Shown: piece by piece, positions 13,211 through 28,275 of the stretch
Layout of the letters: every line of letters begins with the position of its first letter
How positions within the stretch are numbered: the stretch's first letter is position 1
The notes under the pieces: model-generated
Seen by the model: the letters and a program-made list of their open reading frames with translations, nothing else
Database searches by the model: none
What the model was told of the DNA's origin: nothing
Translations under genes and position numbers: made by a program
Source of the DNA: Brachyhypopomus gauderio
Taxonomy: Eukaryota; Chordata; Actinopteri; Gymnotiformes; Hypopomidae
Length of the DNA: 64,000 nucleotides
Reading direction: 5' to 3'
Assembly (NCBI RefSeq): GCF_052324685.1
Contig: NC_135214.1
Coordinates: 28,275,489 to 28,339,488 of the forward strand

Positions 13211-16096
13211 AAGCACAGAAGAGAAGGTCTTTGTGTCTGGAGCAACACAAAAGCCCAGGGAGTCACTGAGAACTTCTACATTAACCAGTGGGGGCAGAGA
13301 AAAACCAAACCGAGGCACAATAGCTGTAGAAACAATCTTGGTCATTAAACGTTACGTACGTGACTGTTACCATGCACATGGTTAATTATACAGTAGCTGT
13401 ATATGATCAGAAATGCTTTACGTTTCACTCTGGCACTGCAGATTATGCCTGCATTAGCTGTAATGTGTCAGGAGCAAACTGCTCATTTTCCGCTCAGCGC
13501 ATTTACATATCATCCGAGTCAAGCGCCTATCGGCGGCTCTTTCTAGCCGGTCATTTGCAAACCCTTCACAGGAGTCTCGCGGCCTCTCCCATCCCTCCGC
13601 TAGTGCGATGTGCCGTCCCCAGTGTGGACTCGTAACCTTAACGTTAGCACCAACGCAACGTGTCATGTTCTATCCAGTCGTAAAACTGAAAAACAGACTA
13701 GTCAATCCAACATCATGCAGGTTAGCATCACAGCATGTTCCCCGTCCGGGTCTGTAATGGCTGCTTAAACACATTTCTTTTTTATGTTCATACAACCCGA
13801 CATCTAATGAACAGCTGCAACCTTGTTGCAATCATAAAAGACGACCATTATTCTCCACTGTGTAGCTTTCATCTTCTAATAGCAGACTATTAGAATGACA
13901 ACCCATAAATCTTAAAACAACCCATGACAAGAGGCTGGCTAACACATCATGTGCCTATAATTTAGACAATATGGTTTCAGACAAATAAAAATGCATATTA
14001 AGTTGAGCAAGATGCTTGTAGTGAAGGGGAATTGTTGTTAGATCAACCCAAGGCACACCAAATGATCAAGAGAGAACACAAATCATATTTGCCCAGGCTC
14101 AACTAAAACTTTTTTTGAAAAGCAGCTTCTGTACAACTCAATCTGATACAGATTAAGTGAGCCCATGACAGCTGAGCTACTTGAAAATTGCAGAGTTCCA
14201 ATTTCGAGGAGAGAGAGAGACGGAGAGACCGAACGCCCAAGTGCTCATCGGAGACCTTCGTATGAGACAGTCTAATTTCGAACCCGCCCTGATCTCCCTT
14301 AAAGACGCTGGGAGAATGAGGGGGGAGCGGATAAACAACGGCCCTTATGGCTGGAGGAGCGGCACCGCCCCGGCCTGCCTGCGGGTGGACCACGCCCGCC
14401 TCCTCTACCGATCCTCTGCCTGTTCCATTCAAATAAAGTGGCCCAGCTTTTTAATAAATGAGCTCCGTGATGCTTTCTGTCAGCAAACGTCGGTAATTCC
14501 CGCCGTGCTGATATAGGCGGCCCGCGCACACACACGGCTTTGGCGGCGTGGGGCCGGCAGCACGCAGAGCTACCCCACCACGAGACGAGCTGTTCCCCCC
14601 CCCCCCCCCCCCCTCTTTTCCCAACCTGCTACTACCCCCCAACCCCCCCACCCCCTCATGCCTGCCTGTGTCTTAATATAATGAAGGAAGTGTTCAATCA
14701 GCGTAGGCTCCCATCCGTGCAAGTATTAGGTTTCGGAAGGCACCGAGCAGAGCTCCTGCGATGCCCTCCGGAGAAAACCCCCGTCACTTTGCAATACCTG
14801 TGTGGAACTGACACGATAACAAGACCAGCTGGGAGGAACAACCTAGGGTAAATCAGGGGAGTTTAAGCCTCCATAAGCCAGACGAGGACGCTCCGCTCAG
14901 AGAGAGCCTGCTGCAACGGCATTAGGAAAAAACGACCGGCTGAATACTACCGCAAACTTTCGAGAGCTTCTCTACGAAGGACACTTCGGTGGAGTCTGGT
15001 TAAATCCGGTCACATTTACACTGGAGAGAGTGCGGTGTCACTTCCAAGTGACCCAGGGGCTGGCCTAGCCCTCACAGTTATGGTCTTTGAAGACCGAAGT
15101 GTGCCAGAAACGAAAGAGTCCGCTAGGTGGGAACATGCCAAGAAAACTCTGGCCTGAATACAGTGCGTCTAGCAGCGCTCAAGTGTGAAAACACATTAAA
15201 TACACCTGGCAACTGCACGTGTGTCAGAGGTCGCTGCTCATCAAGTGACTCACACTAAATAATGGAGTGCACCTTGTGCGTGCCTTATGGAGAAAGAACA
15301 GTCTTGTACTTTTTGATTACATTATCCCCATTTTTTACAGGAGCAACACAGAAGTGTCCAGTTTTCAGGCCCACGCTGTGTCCTGCAGCCGCACCGTGAT
15401 CCGTGTTTCTATACCCGGAGAGCAAAGCGCTTCCAGGGTTATTACGCTTGATCACAGCACTGGCAAAGACCACTGGGAGTGATCGAATGCCACCTCTTAA
15501 GTCGAGCTCCGGCTAATGGCGTGATCGGAGCCAGCAAGACGACGTGCCGGCACATTTCTGGGTGGGTGGGGGTTTGTCGGAATGCCACGGATGCCGAGGA
15601 GATGCACGGCTCGTGTGCAGATGCCTACAGAGGCTGTGAGCAACAGTCCTCCTCGCTGCTATGGAGCAGACGTTCTCTTCATGCATCTTCTTCTGACCCT
15701 TCTCGCCGCCTTCCAGAGTTTACACACGAGTGCGGCCGACACGGCACATCTGCCGGGATTATGACCCCTACTTCTAGCGTTGTGTAATGCAGCTCGCTCA
15801 AGAATTACATTAAGAGGTCCCTCCAGTCCAACACAGAGACTTAAACTAATGACTCCAGTTCAGACGTTTAATGGAACCATTTGGTCACTGAGGAAATGAC
15901 TTGAGTGTCTCCTGAAAAGGAAAAGGCCCTGCAGTGGCGGCCCGCTCCTGCTCGAGGTCTCCCGCGGCTGCTGACGCGGTGTGTCTGTCCCACCCTGGTT
16001 CCGATCCAGCTTCGCCGCCACCTGCTCCGATAATGGCGGGAAGGGGGAAAGGAGAGGGGTCGGGACACTAAAAAAGGTTCACTTATGCAGGGTGGA
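13211..16096. other. Intergenic or intronic sequence
   Basis: No supported exon. Includes a 19-C run at 14595-14613. Confidence 0.5.
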
Positions 16097-16201
16097 GAGC
16101 CCGAGACGGTGCAGACGTGAAGGGTGGAGCCCGAGACGGCGCAGACGTCCAGGACGGAGCCCCAGATGACGCAGACGTCCAGGACGGAGCCCCAGACGGC
16201 G
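16097..16201. repeat. 30-bp tandem repeat, about 3.5 copies
   Basis: Units starting GAGCCC at 16097, 16127, 16157 and 16187 share gcagacgtccaggacg text, with the first unit most diverged. Confidence 0.85.
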
Positions 16202-16968
16202 ATGGGCTTCAGACCAGCAGTCGCTCTGTAAAGCCAGAAGCGCATCTCCAAACTAGAGCTGTGTGAACCGTCTCCTTTCAGCGTGGTAAAAACTGGCGGT
16301 TTTATAAAAGGCCCCTCGCATTCTGTTTTTCCCCTTTTCTTTCGTCTGCGGTGCTTTGGGCTGTTTTGCTCCAACACACATTATGACCCTCCGGTGCAGA
16401 CCAACCTCCTCCAGTGGTGACCTTTACCTGTCAGACCCTAATATTTATGGCCTTTTCATCCCATACACCATCAAAGAATAGATGTCAGTCAACAGCCGCT
16501 AGCCGGCTCCAAGATCAATCAATCATGGGCCCGGCCGCCAGAGTTGCAAACACAAACAGAGAGCCGGCAGGCTGGCCCTGTGTAATACGACTGCAGGAGG
16601 AAGAAACGGGGTGTGCCTCAGCGCGTGAGGATCACCACGGAGTCACAACCCACTGGATACAATACAGCAGGAAAGGTCAGTGTGTATTTCACGCATTACT
16701 CAATGAGCTTATGGTGCCACCATTTTTATAAATTGGCCATCTGCATAATGGTGGAATCAATCATAAATTCAGGGCCACCGAAAATTGCATGGAAGATCTT
16801 TGCTTTAGGGGCTTTATGAATAATGTCCTTTATGGCACAAAATCCGTTTTAGAATCTGAATGTTTCTATGAGATGATTGCCAATAATCATACTGACACCC
16901 TATTATTTGCCTATTCATCTCTCTCATCTGTCTGTCTCTCCATTTGTGTCTGCCCCTCTGTCTCTCTC

Positions 16969-17023
<55 letters not shown>

Positions 17024-20000
17024 CATAATGCAAAGTTGTCAAATGAGCACTATGGGATTCATTAAATCAATCAGCAGTAAGCTGCATACTTTAACAACCT
17101 GTAATTTTACTTCTAAAAGCGCTGACACACTATGGCCGATGGTGTATTACATGTTATAACAACTACAAACTGAGATAAGCAGATGGAACTGTGTACTAAT
17201 GGCCCACTGCAGCCCTTCATTAGCTTCACATGTGTTTATTTCCATAGATACATGGAGGCCAGACCATCACCGTTTTCCTCTGTTTGGCTCTAATGACTTA
17301 ATAATAATGTGTAACAAATAGCCCAAAGGGCCAGAAGGAATCACCCAGAGAGCTCGATTTATAGTAGCTCCTCTCCCACAGACAGAGCCATGGAAAAGCT
17401 GGGATTCACTCTGTTAGGCATGCGGAGCTTGGGAGGTAAACCTGTAAACAGGACAATTAAGCACAGGGTTATTTATATTAGATCTGGAACCATGAACTAA
17501 TATGGCATTGCTAAACCATTTTCTGCAAAGCAGCAGTTAGCAATTTTACAACTGAACCACTCGCTTGGAGCCTTTGAAGCAATTTTGGAACCAAACAGGA
17601 GACGATCCCCTACTATGCCGTGTCCAGTAATCATCGGCAAGACAAAACTCCCTGGAGAAAAACGGCCTGCCCGAGTTGACAGTGGCCCAAAGGGCAGGCA
17701 CCGAGGAGCCCCAGGGCACGCCGTACCGATCCCCCTCCCACACCGTGCTCACGGCCTGCAAAAGAACCCGAACGGCTGTCGAAGAGGTTCGACTCAACGA
17801 GGAAGAGCGAGGAGCACAAAGAGCCCTGAAGCTCGTATGGAGCACGAGGAGTGGAGCTGATCCGGGAGAGGACCCAGAACGGCAAGAACCTCCCGGGCGG
17901 CTGCCGAGCGGGAGTGCAAATTATCTCTCCGCGCTCGCCCACAGGTCTGGTTTCCCGCCGGGCCACCATACTCAGCTACAGCCCTGATGTGCGCCTGATG
18001 AGGCCTGCTTCAGGCAGGACTAATGGAGGCCATTTCTCAGGCTAACCCATTACCTTCCCAAAAGCCCAGGACCGGCGCTCAGCTCGCAGCAGAATGGCAA
18101 AATGGACCATAAATGGCGCAGACGCCAGTCCGAAGTGATGAAAGAAAAGAACAGGGTTTATGGCTGGCCTTTAATACTCATACACCTCTACAGTCATCGC
18201 CATGGTAATATCATCTTTGATATTTGCAGCCTCTACAATATCGTTTACATTACAGACCCAATCCATTTCTCTTTGCCGAGGATGCTACGACCAGCAATGA
18301 GATGCAAACCGTCCCAGTGCTGGTAAGGGTCACTGGGCTTTCCTGCCCGCCATATTCTACATTTTTTTCTTGATTCTGTACAACAAGCGACTACTGTATC
18401 GCACAGCCTGCCCACATGGCGTCTCTGACACATCACACTTATTATGAGGAAATATGACAAAAGATCTTCTTATCTGATGAAAGCTTTTCCAAAAGCCAAA
18501 TGAAACACGCTGTATCACTTTTGGGCCTTGTCTGGCATCACCCAATACACTATCAGAACAAATGAACACCGAGTTGGTGGGTTTTCATAAGATTGTTTTA
18601 TTGCAGTTCTGATAACGACTTGCAGCTTCAGACAGCCACAGCGGGAAATTAACAGCGCACACGGCGACACGATCTATCCAAATGAGCTGCTTCATCTAAA
18701 TCGGGCGGCCCGGGCGACAAACAACACACAAAAGCAACATTAACCATGACAAGTTAATACTGTACCAAAACACAAAAGCAATCCTTCTAGATGAGATCGC
18801 TCGCATGGAGATAACGTGGGGCTCTCTGCTCAGTCCATAAACAACAACAAAGCTAAGAGGGAGATACAGAGAGGGTCCCCCGATGCTCGGGGTCTCTCAT
18901 TGAAGAGAGCAGCGGCTTCATGATACCATCTGCATCAGCCATCTCGGCTGGCTCTTCTCAGACGGAGAACTCCACAGCATGGTCCGTGTTATCGCCCTTC
19001 AGAATACACAGACTTCCAAGAGGCTGGATCCTCCTCGCACTTCGAAGAGGCCCAGCAGAATTCCTCAGTGTATTTACACCTGGCATACATTTGAGCAGCA
19101 GGGGCCGAACAATATATTGTTTGTCAATATCACAATATTGGCCTTTGCGATTCCAGTTGCAATTTATAATATCAGGTTACAATTTGTTCACTGTCCTGAA
19201 CAATCTTCAATCAGTGTTCTGTGAATGCTCTAATAAATCATACAATTCATGTGAACAAACATAAATCACTTTAGAATAAATAATCAAGAATATGACTGGC
19301 CAAAAAAATAATGCAGTCCAAGCTTCAAGCACATCACACTAAGTGCTCACAGATACGTTTTTTATTACACAGTCACGACTGCAATAGGTAATGACAATAA
19401 CAGTGCCGTGTCCTGCTTGGTCCATATGGCGCAGGCTCTCCCGGAGCCTTTAAGAAACTGCCACTCCCTCTGCACGTCTCTCACTCCAACTTGCTGGCTT
19501 TGAAAAATTGGCCTTAATGAGATAATATAATAATGACATTATAAGCTTGTTTCAAAGAGCACAAACAGTTTCCATTCGTTTTGCTGTCAGCCAGAGCACA
19601 ACGCCTAGCTGCCCCGCGTTGCCCCATGTGGCAGCCGGCTCATCGTGGCTTCTTGTTAAAAATTTTGCGCCCAGGCCCAGCAGCCATGTAAACTTGTGAA
19701 AGAAGAGGCGGGCGCGAGGACCCAGGAGAGCAGAGGACGGTTGGGTGGGCCGCGGTGGCTACGGGGCAATAAAGGCCAGCGGCCCATCCGATGAGTGTTG
19801 AGTGGAGGAGGGTTGGGTGGTTATTTTTATTATTTTTATTTATTTATTTGTTACGGGTGGAGAGGGAGGAATGAGGCCGTGGTGGTGGTGGAGATGGCAG
19901 AGGGACGGTGCAGCGCCATTGAGTTTGTGGGGCCGAGATAGCCCGTCCAGCCTGGTCACCACGCTCCACTGAGGCTCCCAGGTCTCCACACAACAGCCTG

Positions 20001-23000
20001 TAATGGGTTTCGCCATTATCGGGGAAAGGCAAACACTCTGCAGGGCCGACATGGGGGGGGGGGGGGGCAAAAACGACACGTTTGAGCACAAGAATGTTTG
20101 GCCAGCACCATGGACCTATGGAGATAATGAGTATCTCCATTCACAAAGATTCACAGTCAAAAAAGGAAAACAGACACAAACACCACAAGGAAAGGAGAGA
20201 GACAAATGAACAGGAGGCAGAGGAAGGATTTCTGCAAACTCACAGTAAGCCCTCCGTTCATTTGAAGCATGCCGATTTCCACCATTTTAAAGAAAGACCT
20301 ATAGACCAACACCAGCCGTTTAACCGGGAACAACAGACCAAAGAACAGTGTGATCTCCATCTAAACAAACAAAACCAAACTTTGACAATCACAATAATGA
20401 TGGAATATCAAAATAAGGCGGCCAGGTGTTGAAGTAAGCCAATTCAGAAACGTTCAGCCTTCAAAAACATACTTAACTACACTGATTCTTTTGGGAAACG
20501 GGGCCCAGTTCAGTTAGATCTTAGAAGATCATCTTAAATGTTTGGTGTCATCCTTGCTCCACCATTTGGAGTTGATCTTTGTGTTGCGTTTGGGAAGCCC
20601 GAGTCGTGGCAGGAACATCCAAGGTCATGAAAAGGACAAAATAACAACAGCTTAAGACCTCTGAAGCCTCCGTTCCACCTGCACAGCTGTTAATTACTGA
20701 GGCTAAGTGCTCCATTAATCGATCGGACATCCTTATGCAATATCTCATATCAGCCTTAGCGCTCCTGGAGGCTGCGTGAAGAAACACGAGGCCCTTTTCT
20801 GTTGGATGATGCAGAGCAGTCCTGCAGTGTCTCACGACGACGGCTGGGAGACGCTGGGAGACGCTGGGAGAGCCAAAGACCAGGTTTGTGACTTCCATGT
20901 GGCCATTTGCACCACCAATAATCCAGGTCTCACCCTGACTGCAGTCCACTGTTCAGACATCTCCACGCACACACCTCCTACCAATAAACAGAGGAATCAG
21001 GTGTTTAAATTGGCGTACCTCTGGTGCCACAGGGAAAGGGCCTTGCCGTCTCCGGAGGGCGCGCTGCAAAAGCAGGGCACAAATGTAATGAAACAGAAGA
21101 GTTGCGCCGGCCGCCCGTCTTAACGTCTGTGCCGTGGAGAACACACCTTCCGCTCGGCTGCTCACGCGCATGGTGGCAGTCAGCCAGGGCGCCTCCTCTC
21201 CTCTGATGAGCGAGTCTTCCTCCCCGTTACGGCCAGACAGACTTTCAGCGTGAGGACGCACGAACCCAATCGCCCGTGACCCCTGCTGACCTCACCGTCT
21301 CGTTAAAGCGCCGTTACCGGCCAAGGGGCGTCTGTCGTGCCTTCGTTAGCCGCCGCGGGGCCCGCCGTGCTTATGAAACCAATTCATTATTCCTCCTATC
21401 GAGCGGTGGTAATGAGAGCTCCCCAGGCCTGGGGAAAGGGGGGGGGGGGGATGACAATGAAACGGCGAGGCTAACACAAGCATAGGGACAGGGAGGCAGA
21501 CAGAGGGAGGGATGTTACTGAAATGTAGGACGCTGCCGAAGCTGAAGCCAAGAGATGGTGGGCGGAGAGATGGTGGGCGGAGCCGACGTGCCCCTCTGTG
21601 TCGGGGGCGTGGCAAGAGCGGCGAGGGCAGCTGGGAGCGACGGCGGCGGGTCTCGGTCGTCCGAGGACGTCCCGCGTAACCGAGCGGGGCGAGCGAGATG
21701 CGCCGGCACCACCTCACAGGTGCAGCAGCAGCGGGGCAGCGGGACGCTCGCCCTGCCGTTCTGTGTTTCTCCCCTGATCTCGCCGAGACGAAAGGCAGGG
21801 TGGGAAGCGCATCCATCAGCCGTAATGAAGCTGGATGATTAGGGCAGATCAGGAGCACTCGATCAGAGTGAAACAGGACGGGGGAGCATGTGGGGGGGGG
21901 GGGGGGAAGGAGGGAGACAAAGGGGAGTAACTAAAGGAAAATGAACAAAGGGGGACAGAAAGACAGAGGAAGGCTGGGGGGGGGGGGGTACGGAGAGGGA
22001 AAAATGATTTTTCAAACCCATAAGAGATTAAAAGAAGCAGAAAACTCAAGTCTAAAATTAAAACGCGAGAACAGTGGCTGCTGCAACCTGAGCTAAAGGG
22101 AACAAGGAGAAAGTTGAGAAAGGAGGGCAGCGCTGAAGGAGGAGAAGGGGAAGGAGCAGAGGCCTCGCTAACCTCGCCCAGTCCCACCGATTCCACGGCG
22201 AACCAGCAGCGATTCATCATCTGCCACCCTACATTACACTTAAAGGCTTCCATTTCCCCCTCTGGAAAGAGGCCTCGGCATCTGTGACGTCACGCTTCCT
22301 CCAGGAGCTCAGACAAAAGGAAAAGCCATCAGTGGGGGGTACGTAGAAGTGAGCGAGAGGTGAGGGGGGGTCGAGCCGTGAATCATCTACGGCCGACCCC
22401 AGGGGGTGCCGATAACCAAGTGCGACCCCCCTCCCCCGGGTGCTGAACACAGCAGCTGGATGCTGGGGACTAGCGTCAGGCATTCTGCTCACTGATCTGT
22501 AGACATCTGGGCAACAATAACCCCAGCGCAACAATCACACAGGTCTCAGTCCTGCATGCTGCATCCTTGGAGATACACCCAACCACCCCCACCCCATCCT
22601 GTAGGTCTGGGTCTGCTTTTGCTCGTTTCCCAGCTGCCAGGCACATACACCACTTCTTTCATTTACCCTGTAGAATATAAGCATCGAAACTATTACATTT
22701 CTTTCATCAATTAAATAAATCCAAGTCTACCCGTACGAGGACACAGCCCTTTTCATTTTGCCAGATACACCCTGAGGTGGCAATACAGTTATGGACACGC
22801 GCGATAGCCCGCTTGACAAAAACGCTGGCAACATGGCACTTCCTCCGAAAGCAATGGTACATCACCAGGGCAAAAACGCGGCTAACGCAACAGTGGCTGT
22901 TCATCACTCGAAAGCTTAAAATTCAATTTAAAGCACTTGCGTCTGAACTGTAAATCTTTACTCCAACCCTACACATGCTCATCCACTACATAAAGAAAGG

Positions 23001-26000
23001 TAGGAGTTCTGGAGTCAGAGACTAGTCTTGGAGCGCCCCCTACAGGATAAGACGCATTCCACCACAAAATCCCTGAGTTAATACAAACAACAGCTGTCAC
23101 CACTCCTTTAGTTATCATCCAGAACCAAAGTTAAAATTACTTGTTCGTTTAGATGATCTCATTTTAACGAGCGCAATTTGAGCAAAAGTCAGAACCACGT
23201 CCACCTGCATGTAAAAATTACTATTTATTTATTTGCACAAAGTCCAAAGCGATCTGCATGCCGTTGTCATTTATGCTGCTCAAACGACTCTGAGTGGCTC
23301 TCGGAGGGACACATGACACACTCTGGCTGGACAAAGTACAGCACCCTAGAGAGCCGTGATCACTTATTTCAATTACCATCCCTGGTTAGGATTTCAGGGA
23401 AAACATCAGCCGCACTGACGTGAGTAGAAGCAGATTGAGCGCCTAATCTTCCTCGAGATACAGTCCATCACAGCCGAGGGGGCGATGGCGCGTCCACGTC
23501 CCAAAGGCCATCGCTGCAGCTGGGCCCGGTTCGCCTGCAACCTCGGGACAATCCCCGGCGCTGGGCTGCGGCAGGAGGACCTTTTCAAAGCTCCCTCCCT
23601 TAGCCCCAGGGGGATTTTCAAGGTGTAATCCCCCCCGAGATGCACGAAGCACGCTTGGCCGACTCTCGCGTCTTACAGGCAGACGTGACATTTAGAGGGC
23701 ACTGTGCTACTTTCTGCCCACTTTTTTGTTCTTGACCAGACAGTAGCAAAACATATCGATACCAATTTGTCTCACTTCGTCGGGCCATCAAAGGGGGCGC
23801 GAGCTTCATCAATGGATGTGATTACTCCGCCCTGACGGAAATGATGAAACCTCCACACGGGGTTTTAATTAAATGGAGAAGTTAAGGCTTCCTCCCCCCA
23901 CCAGACTCGAGGAGACACCTACAAAGCTTAAGGAGGTGTGATGAACAGGGGGAAACAAGTGTTATGTGGGCAAAGGAAGCAAGGCAGGAAATTGGCATGA
24001 TCAAAAAGCAACAAGAGCAGCACTGCTGTTGATCTGATTCAAAGAGATTTGTTCAGGTCTGATGGAAGAACAAAAAAAAAAACAATCCCAGCTCAATCTG
24101 ATCAGTGCAGATTATGAATAAAGGTTAATCTCGAGATCTCCTCAGAGTTCATCATCCAAAAAGGACGGAGAAAGCAGCGGCAAAGGCTTCCGTGTTCATT
24201 AAGAGGTTTACCCCCTCACCGTCCCTCTCTCCCTTTGAGACATGCACAGATTAGAAGACGCCTCATCCATGTAAAGCGGGGGACGCCCAACATATTCGCC
24301 ATACATCAAAAGCTGCCTCTACTTAAACGTAATTGCAGGACTCTCACAAGTTTCCAGGGAGCTGCGTTGCACTTAAGATCACCTGATAGATGCAGCAGAG
24401 GAAGAGGGTGCGTAACAGACAGCAGTCATTACCTCTTCTTTCTCGCCCCCTCCACTGAGGTAGCCCGGGCCTCTGTCTGATGCACTCTAAATATAGCCCG
24501 CCTCTCAGGTGTTACAGCAACAGTGTGCCGTTATCCCCAAATCCACAGAGCTACCTTCAAACCCGTGTCAAATCCAGGAGGAAAAGATGCTCGGGAGGAC
24601 ATGTGGCTGTTCGAGCCGTGGGTCCCTCCAGCTTCCCTGTCTCTGTCCGGTCCATCACGGACAACGAGAAAGGGGGGAAACGTGCAAAAATATATATAGA
24701 CACACATGTAATTAGAAGCAAATTGAGGCCGCGTGCTAATCTATTTCGGGTCATCAACAATTCCATTTACATTGGACATTTAGGCTAATTAAAAGCGAGG
24801 GTAATCAGATCAGCGCGCGTGTAATCTCAGAGCCGTGCTCGCCTCCCGAATGCGGGCCGAGCCGTTTCCCTGTGATATCGCTGCTGAGGGAAAATTAAAA
24901 TCAGGCGCTCCGAGCAGGCGGAGGGAGAGCAGAGAAAGCCGGAGAGGAAAAGGCACCCGGCGCGGCAAAACCGGCGTCGCCGGCAGAATGCAGATTTAAT
25001 TGCGAGGAACAAATTAATTGACATTATTATCCGTATGCCAAGCCTCTTCATGTGTGCGCATAATGTCATGAAAGTGACTTTTGCACCGTCTGTTCTCCAC
25101 CCCACACCCCCTGGATTTTTTTCCACAATTAGTCTTGCAGAGTTTTGTAGATAACACAATATAATTTGACTTTCAGTATGCAAATGAAAAAAAAAATTAA
25201 ATTATACATTTTTTTAATTAAAAAAAATCTGACTACTGCCTATAAAACAGTGAGCACAAGCTTTATGCTGTTTTTAACACCAACAGCCCCAAACCAGATT
25301 ACGCAGACTAGGTCCACTAGCACAAGGCCGCAAGGACACCTTAAGATGGGACGCGTCTCTGCGTCATATTGGTGGCCTGGGGCATGCTGGGTAGGGCCTG
25401 CACGCCCACCTCCGCCCCCACGCTGGGGCTGGCGTCAGGTTCAGCAGTTCAGGACTGACAGGGAGACGAGTGGGCCAATTTAAGAGCTGGGGCTCTTTAG
25501 CGAAGCTGAACCTGGGCCTGAAACAAAAGATTTGATTTGGAGACCATCGCGAGCTGGGTAATTGGCCAAACATGCTGCTTAATTGCTTTTAGTTCTCAGG
25601 CTCCTCAGCCATAAAGAGCCAGGGCGGTAGCATGGGATACTCGCTAAATCTGAATATGGGGGGAAAATTCAATTTATCCACGCTGGGCCCAGGAGTTCAA
25701 ATACTGTTCTCCTCACAGTGGGGTCATTAAAAGCAGAGGCCATCTGGGCAGGGTGGAAACCCAGCACTAATTACATGGCATCTTCTGATACTTTCCCAAG
25801 CTTCTGGGTTATTACTCAGCGTTATTACTGGACACTCTTCCGAGCTCTCATGAGCGTAGGAGAGTCTCCCAAGATGACCAGTCAAATCCCCCTCAAAGAC
25901 CATGTTAAAAAAGAACCACTCTCCGAGGACCTCTGTAACTTTGTTTTGGGATTTTGCTTTTTGTTGTTGTTGTTTTTTTTAGGACCCCTAAATGTTTCCA

Positions 26001-28275
26001 GATAATATTGATTAAAAAAAAACTCCTGGAAGGCCCAGTGGAAGAAAGCTGAAAGGCACAGACCGCCCAGAAACAACTTCCAGGTTTTTAATTATTCAAT
26101 TATGCCAGCGAGGAGGAGCGCAGAGAGGAGGAGAGGCGGAGTGGGGGAAGCGGAGCGCGGAAGAGTGCGCCCATCTACGGATCATCCCCATTCATCACTG
26201 ATTGGGAGAGGCAGAGGCTGGATCACTTTACTCCATTAGAGGGGCCCTGGGGGCGTGGCCATGGGCCTTCATTGTAAACGAGTTGGGCAATTGTGCGATC
26301 TGTCACCAAAAACATTCGGGCCTGTCGCAGTGGAGAGGGTCCGGTGTCAGGGGCAGACCTGAAGGTGCCTCTTCACTTTCACCTCAACAAGGTAAAGAGG
26401 TAGAGAGAGAGCGAGAGAGAGAGAGAGAGACTAAACATGACATCAGCGTGGGAGGATGATGGGAGAATCCTTTTACATGTCACAAAAGATGCTTATTTTC
26501 AAACCACATATCAAGCTTCCAAACCGCAAGTCACCGTCCACTGCTGTATCCCGGCAACAGGGCGAATGCCTGTGACGCTATTAAACTACAATTATCATCA
26601 AAACCTCCTGCGAAGAAATATGAAGCACTTGTCAAGCCACCAAAACCATTACACCAATCAACAGTTTAATGACAGTGCCCGCTACACATCTACACTGGAC
26701 GAAAATTAAATGAGTTAAATCAATCTGGAAATGAGGTCACCCAAGCAATTTGCATCTTAAATAAAACACCAATTTCAATATTAAAATGCAGTACATGTTT
26801 ACACTAAACTAAATAAGAGAAGGAAAGCTACACTCATTGTCTCAAGGATCTGCAAACTATGTTCCCGCAACGGCGGAGAAAACGAACCACTGGAAGTTCT
26901 GAGGCTGCGTTTCTGATGCTATGCAACATTAACTCGACAGCTTTGCTCTTCACCAACCTAGATCAATGGCAGCAATCAACTTTCATGTGATCTCAAACAT
27001 GACAGGAACCGAGGGAGGAGGAGCTAGCCTTAAGCCGCTCACGAGCAAGAGAAGAGGTTGGTATGGCCTCCTCACCAAAATTCACACATCAGGAAACATC
27101 TGGAAACAGGAAGTGGAGAGTCTGATCTAAAGCATGCTAAAAGCTCCTCTCGTTCTGATGGATCTACAGATCATCTGGAAGACCTAACAGAACGAGAGCC
27201 GTAGGCATCGCACTGTACGAAAGCCTGCGGTGAGGAGCAGGGACTGTGAGGGGCCTCAGCGCAGACCACACCCCTCCTTAGTGTCATTTAATCTGTGATT
27301 CCATACATTTATCATCAAACGGAATCTCAAATGGATTCATGTACACCGAGGATCTGTTGGGCTAAAACACAGTTCACCAAAGGCACACCACTGCAACCTA
27401 GTGGCTACAAAAAGGTACTGACAGAGGCCAAGGCTTTTTGGGGTGATATTTACAAGAGGCTGAATGTAATTAGGAACTTTTGACAGCCCCGGCTAATTGG
27501 TGGCATTGACTCCCCCCGGGAGGCGTCTGTATTCAGGCTATTTTTGGCACTGGCACAAATCATTATTCACAGACCACAGAGTTCAGTAATGAATGGCATC
27601 TGAAACATCTCTTGTGACCACAGAAAAACAATACACCACAGCAAAGACAGGGTCCATGAACACCCCTTTCATTCCATCGCTCATAGCCATGTTTAATAAT
27701 CAGAAAATCCCTCCAACATGCCCACCCAAAAACAAAAGGCTCGAGACAGGGTCCACATGTTTCCAAAGAGAGGAGTGCCCACAGTGGACATATGAGGGAG
27801 GGGGGGGAAGAAAAAAAAACCAGACTTCAAAAGTGGGGGAAACAATGAGAGAGATGATAGGAGGAGATACCGAGCAGGAGGAAAAGGTGGGAGAAGCACA
27901 GACATGGAGAAAGAAACGTAGTGAATAGAAAGCTATTATTACACGGACATCTGCTTTTGTTTTGGTTTGGGAGGACGAGCCGTGTTACGGTGGGGGGCTT
28001 ATCGTTGGCATGCAGCGGGTACAGACCCAGAGGCCCCGGCTACATTAATCTAGATCAAATGTTCCATTGGGCCACAGAGGTCTCAACTTTCTGCCGTGAG
28101 ATGTTCTCCGAGAGCCTGAGCAGGCCCTGCCTCATGCAGGCCACCGCAGGTCCTTCCTGTGAGATTCGGTGGTCTATGGGAGAATAATGAGCGGTAGGCG
28201 GGACGCCGAGAGGAGGGGGTGGTTGGGGTGGAAAGGTCGCGGCGCTCGGCCGCGTGGGGAAGAGACGGCACCTAC
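16202..28275. other. Probable FBXL17 intron 4 (and possibly more)
   Basis: No further FBXL17 exon was recognised. The stretch has many unique, homeodomain-site-like AT-rich blocks (taattaaa, aattaatt, for example 24690-25070), a (CA)n run at 16971-17021, several G runs (20053-20067, 21437-21450, 21891-21906, 21976-21988) and a GA run at 26403-26430. The C-terminal repeat exons of FBXL17 are expected to the left, in or beyond this stretch. Confidence 0.5.
16971..17021. repeat. (CA)n microsatellite
   Basis: Uninterrupted CA dinucleotides, about 25 copies. Confidence 0.98.

Noticed and set aside
11950-13385. Several overlapping 100-200 codon frames on both strands
   Set aside because: They come from a GC-rich island, are Arg/Pro/Gly-rich and mutually overlapping, include homopolymer-coded runs, and match no known protein.
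1-28275. Search for the remaining FBXL17 leucine-rich repeat exons
   Set aside because: No matching coding segment was recognised by eye on the minus strand. Short exons could have been missed; a translated search with the FBXL17 C-terminus would settle it.
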